From assembly GCA_963645165.1 (NCBI GenBank), contig CAVIQT010000067.1, positions 1 through 7,058 of the forward strand: a DNA stretch of 7,058 bases, read 5' to 3'. Positions 5,978 to 7,058 of this stretch are shown in pieces. The translations under genes were made by a program, and so were the position numbers. Source of the DNA: CAG-533 sp963645165 (GTDB lineage Bacteria > Bacillota_I > Bacilli_A > RF39 > UBA660). Position 1 is the stretch's first letter, and every line of letters starts with the position of its first letter. Below the pieces are notes generated by a model. The model was not told where the DNA came from. It did not search any database and worked only from the letters and a program-made list of their open reading frames with translations.

Positions 5978-6504
5978 AAAGGCTTATGGCATAAAACTGT
6001 TCATTGCTGGCTTTATACTGGTGATGGTTATGTTTTTTTCAAAGACGCACGGATACTCATACATTATACATGACTGCTTCTGGACATTTAAAGGCTGGTG
6101 AAACTATTAGCGAAGACTTTCACCGAGAAATAAAAGAAGAAATTGGTTGTTCTATTGATGCATCGGATGCTAAATTTATTAAGATGGAACCATTTAAAAT
6201 GGATAAAATAAAAAATGGCAAACCTTTTATTGATAGGGCTTTTGTAAATGTTTATATGGATTTATATGATGGTGATTTTAAAGATTTTGATTTTGACGAA
6301 AAAGAAGTTTTAGAACTTGTTTTAGTTCCGTTAAAAGGAGCCTTAACAATTTTTAAGTCAGTATTAGGCAAAATAGTGACTTCAGATTATAAAGTTATAG
6401 ATAGAGAAATATTCTTGAATGAGTTTTTAGTTAATGAGGGAGAAACTTATTATGGTAAGTATGGTTGTGTTTTAGGGGCTATAATAAAGAATTTGCATTT
6501 ATAA
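5972..6504 (+). pseudogene. NUDIX hydrolase gene, frameshifted at a T7 tract
   Basis: NUDIX proteins hydrolyse or rearrange nucleoside-diphosphate-linked substrates. The sequence HEKGLWHKTVHCWLY before the frameshift, then FFQRR, TASGHLKAGE and the rest, resembles the isopentenyl-diphosphate isomerase-like/YfcD-like branch; the substrate is not known. The Nudix box is complete from G to G: GHLKAGETISEDF (6083 onward), then HREIKEEIG, which fits GX5EX7REUXEEXG. The first part is read in one frame up to the T7 run at 6033-6039. Adding a single T there would continue it through FFQRRTDTHTLYMTASGH without a stop. As it stands, the upstream frame ends at 6073, and an ATG at 6070 opens the longer downstream frame of 144 codons. 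That ATG lies inside the domain and has no convincing ribosome-binding site, so the downstream piece alone would lack part of the fold. Its own N-terminus is not separable from the preceding PRiA4b-like frame. Confidence 0.75.
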
Positions 6505-6699
6505 TGTAATGTATTGTTAAAAGTTTATTATGAAATTTAGTGTTAAATATAAATAAATTACTATATTCATTTTTATAATTTATATGTTATGGATTTATTG
6601 ATATGAATTATTATTTTGTGTCATACTAAAAAGAGAATAGACATTATATGTAATTTAAAGATAATTATAGTTTAATGTTTTTATTTTTAAAATGAACAA

Positions 6700-6708
6700 T
6701 GTTATAAT
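6700..6708 (+). promoter_or_regulatory. Extended -10 promoter before the amidase gene
   Basis: TGTTATAAT is a perfect extended -10 (TG, one base, TATAAT at 6703-6708). No good -35 lies 16-18 bases upstream, where the sequence is only T-rich, and extended -10 promoters can work without one. Transcription would start near 6715, about 22 bases before the ATG at 6737. The rest of the 232-base spacer (6505-6736) is AT-rich, with no gene, repeat or convincing hairpin that I can see. Confidence 0.5.
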
Positions 6709-6736
6709 TTTTACATATTATATTTTAGGTGATAGT

Positions 6737-7030
6737 ATGGCTTTAAAAGGTGTTGTTCTTGATAGTGGACATGGAGGCAGTGATGTTGGAGCTTCTGGAA
6801 ATGGAATAGTGGAAAAGGATTTAACTTTAAAAATTAGTAAATATATGTATGATAGACTTAAAGCACTTGGAATACCCGTTAAAATGACTAGAGATAGTGA
6901 TATTACGTTAGATCCAAAAGATCGCGTACGTGTAGTGCAAGATCAGTTTGGAAATAGTAGTGATGTAGTTGTGGTTAGTAATCACATAAATGCAGGAGGT
7001 GGCGAGTTTACTTACCATTACATAATTTGA
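6737..7030 (+). CDS. N-acetylmuramoyl-L-alanine amidase (Amidase_3), truncated by an early stop
   Basis: Amidase_3 enzymes are zinc hydrolases that cut the bond between muramic acid and the stem peptide in peptidoglycan. The first 89 residues are typical: LDSGHGGSD (8-16) with zinc ligand H12, GIVEKDLTL (23-31) with zinc ligand E26, MTRDSD (50-55), and SNHINAGGG (81-89) with zinc ligand H83. After residue 90 the sequence no longer follows the family and stops at TGA 7028-7030, giving 97 residues instead of the roughly 170-180 of the bare domain. The last catalytic glutamate, in the VEYG-type motif near the C-terminus, is therefore missing and activity is unlikely. ATG 6737 with AGGTGAT (6728-6734) is preferred over an in-frame ATG at 6692, which lies upstream of the -10. 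There is no signal peptide. Another frame is open from 7026 to the window end, so a frameshift near 7020 or an assembly junction is possible. Confidence 0.75.
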   Translation: MALKGVVLDSGHGGSDVGASGNGIVEKDLTLKISKYMYDRLKALGIPVKMTRDSDITLDPKDRVRVVQDQFGNSSDVVVVSNHINAGGGEFTYHYII

Positions 7031-7058
7031 TTGGGGTATTAAGACGGCTGTATTTAAA

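Noticed and set aside
5916..6101. Open frame of 61 codons with a hydrophobic middle that could pass for a small membrane protein
   Set aside because: It overlaps, in another frame, sequence clearly coding for PRiA4b-like and NUDIX segments, so it is a shadow.
6505..6736. A small RNA, riboswitch or minus-strand gene in the spacer before the amidase gene
   Set aside because: Only weak five-base A/T complementarity was found and no long open frame on either strand; apart from the -10 box it looks like plain AT-rich spacer.
1..7058. Use of TGA as tryptophan (genetic code 4)
   Set aside because: murC ends at TGA, the intact genes use TGG for tryptophan, and TGA does not occur in frame within them. 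The breaks after 5481 are explained by single-base shifts and not by TGA readthrough.
5440..7058. An insertion sequence or prophage as the cause of the damaged region
   Set aside because: No transposase, integrase, terminal inverted repeats or target duplications could be seen; the lesions are single-base shifts plus one gene junction.

Overview
The window is very AT-rich, with short spacers and nearly all genes on the + strand. It encodes wall-building and wall-remodelling functions (MurC and the start of an Amidase_3). TGA acts as a stop: murC ends with TGA and tryptophans in intact genes are TGG. Together this points to a low-GC, walled Firmicute-type bacterium, probably an uncultured gut lineage of Bacilli near Mollicutes/Erysipelotrichales, and not to a code-4 mycoplasma. 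The lineage is an inference from composition and gene content only.

Region 1 (1-3299) holds murC, a single-pass membrane protein with a possible thioredoxin-like fold but no CXXC, and a membrane-anchored S41/PDZ C-terminal processing peptidase. All three look intact. Each has a plausible promoter of its own with a very short 5' leader. Hairpin-plus-T-tract terminators follow the second and third genes, and what looks like the tail of another sits at the window's left edge.

Region 2 (3321-5443) is a tightly coupled operon of two EcfA-like ABC ATPases and truA. It has a good promoter (TTTACA-17-TACAAT), a 10-base overlap between the ATPase genes and a 1-base overlap into truA. Many Firmicutes carry ecfA1-ecfA2-ecfT-truA, and here ecfT is absent. 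The two ATPases have decayed in a complementary way. The first keeps its P-loop but has lost its LSGGQ signature; the second keeps the signature (LSYGEQ) but has lost its P-loop, Walker B aspartate and Q-loop region. A heterodimer would have one recognisable composite ATP site and one dead site. This is the most interesting signal in the window.

Region 3 (5444-7058) is decaying accessory sequence. A PRiA4b ORF-3-like gene is broken by three single-base shifts. It runs in frame, without its expected C-terminal tail, into a NUDIX hydrolase gene that is itself broken at a T7 tract. A 232-base AT-rich spacer (6505-6736) shows only an extended -10 promoter near its right end. An Amidase_3 gene then starts well but stops after 97 codons, before the family's last catalytic glutamate. 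The contrast between about 5.4 kb of clean ORFs and 1.6 kb full of lesions suggests relaxed selection or a local assembly problem. No tRNA, rRNA, CRISPR array, transposase or riboswitch was recognised.
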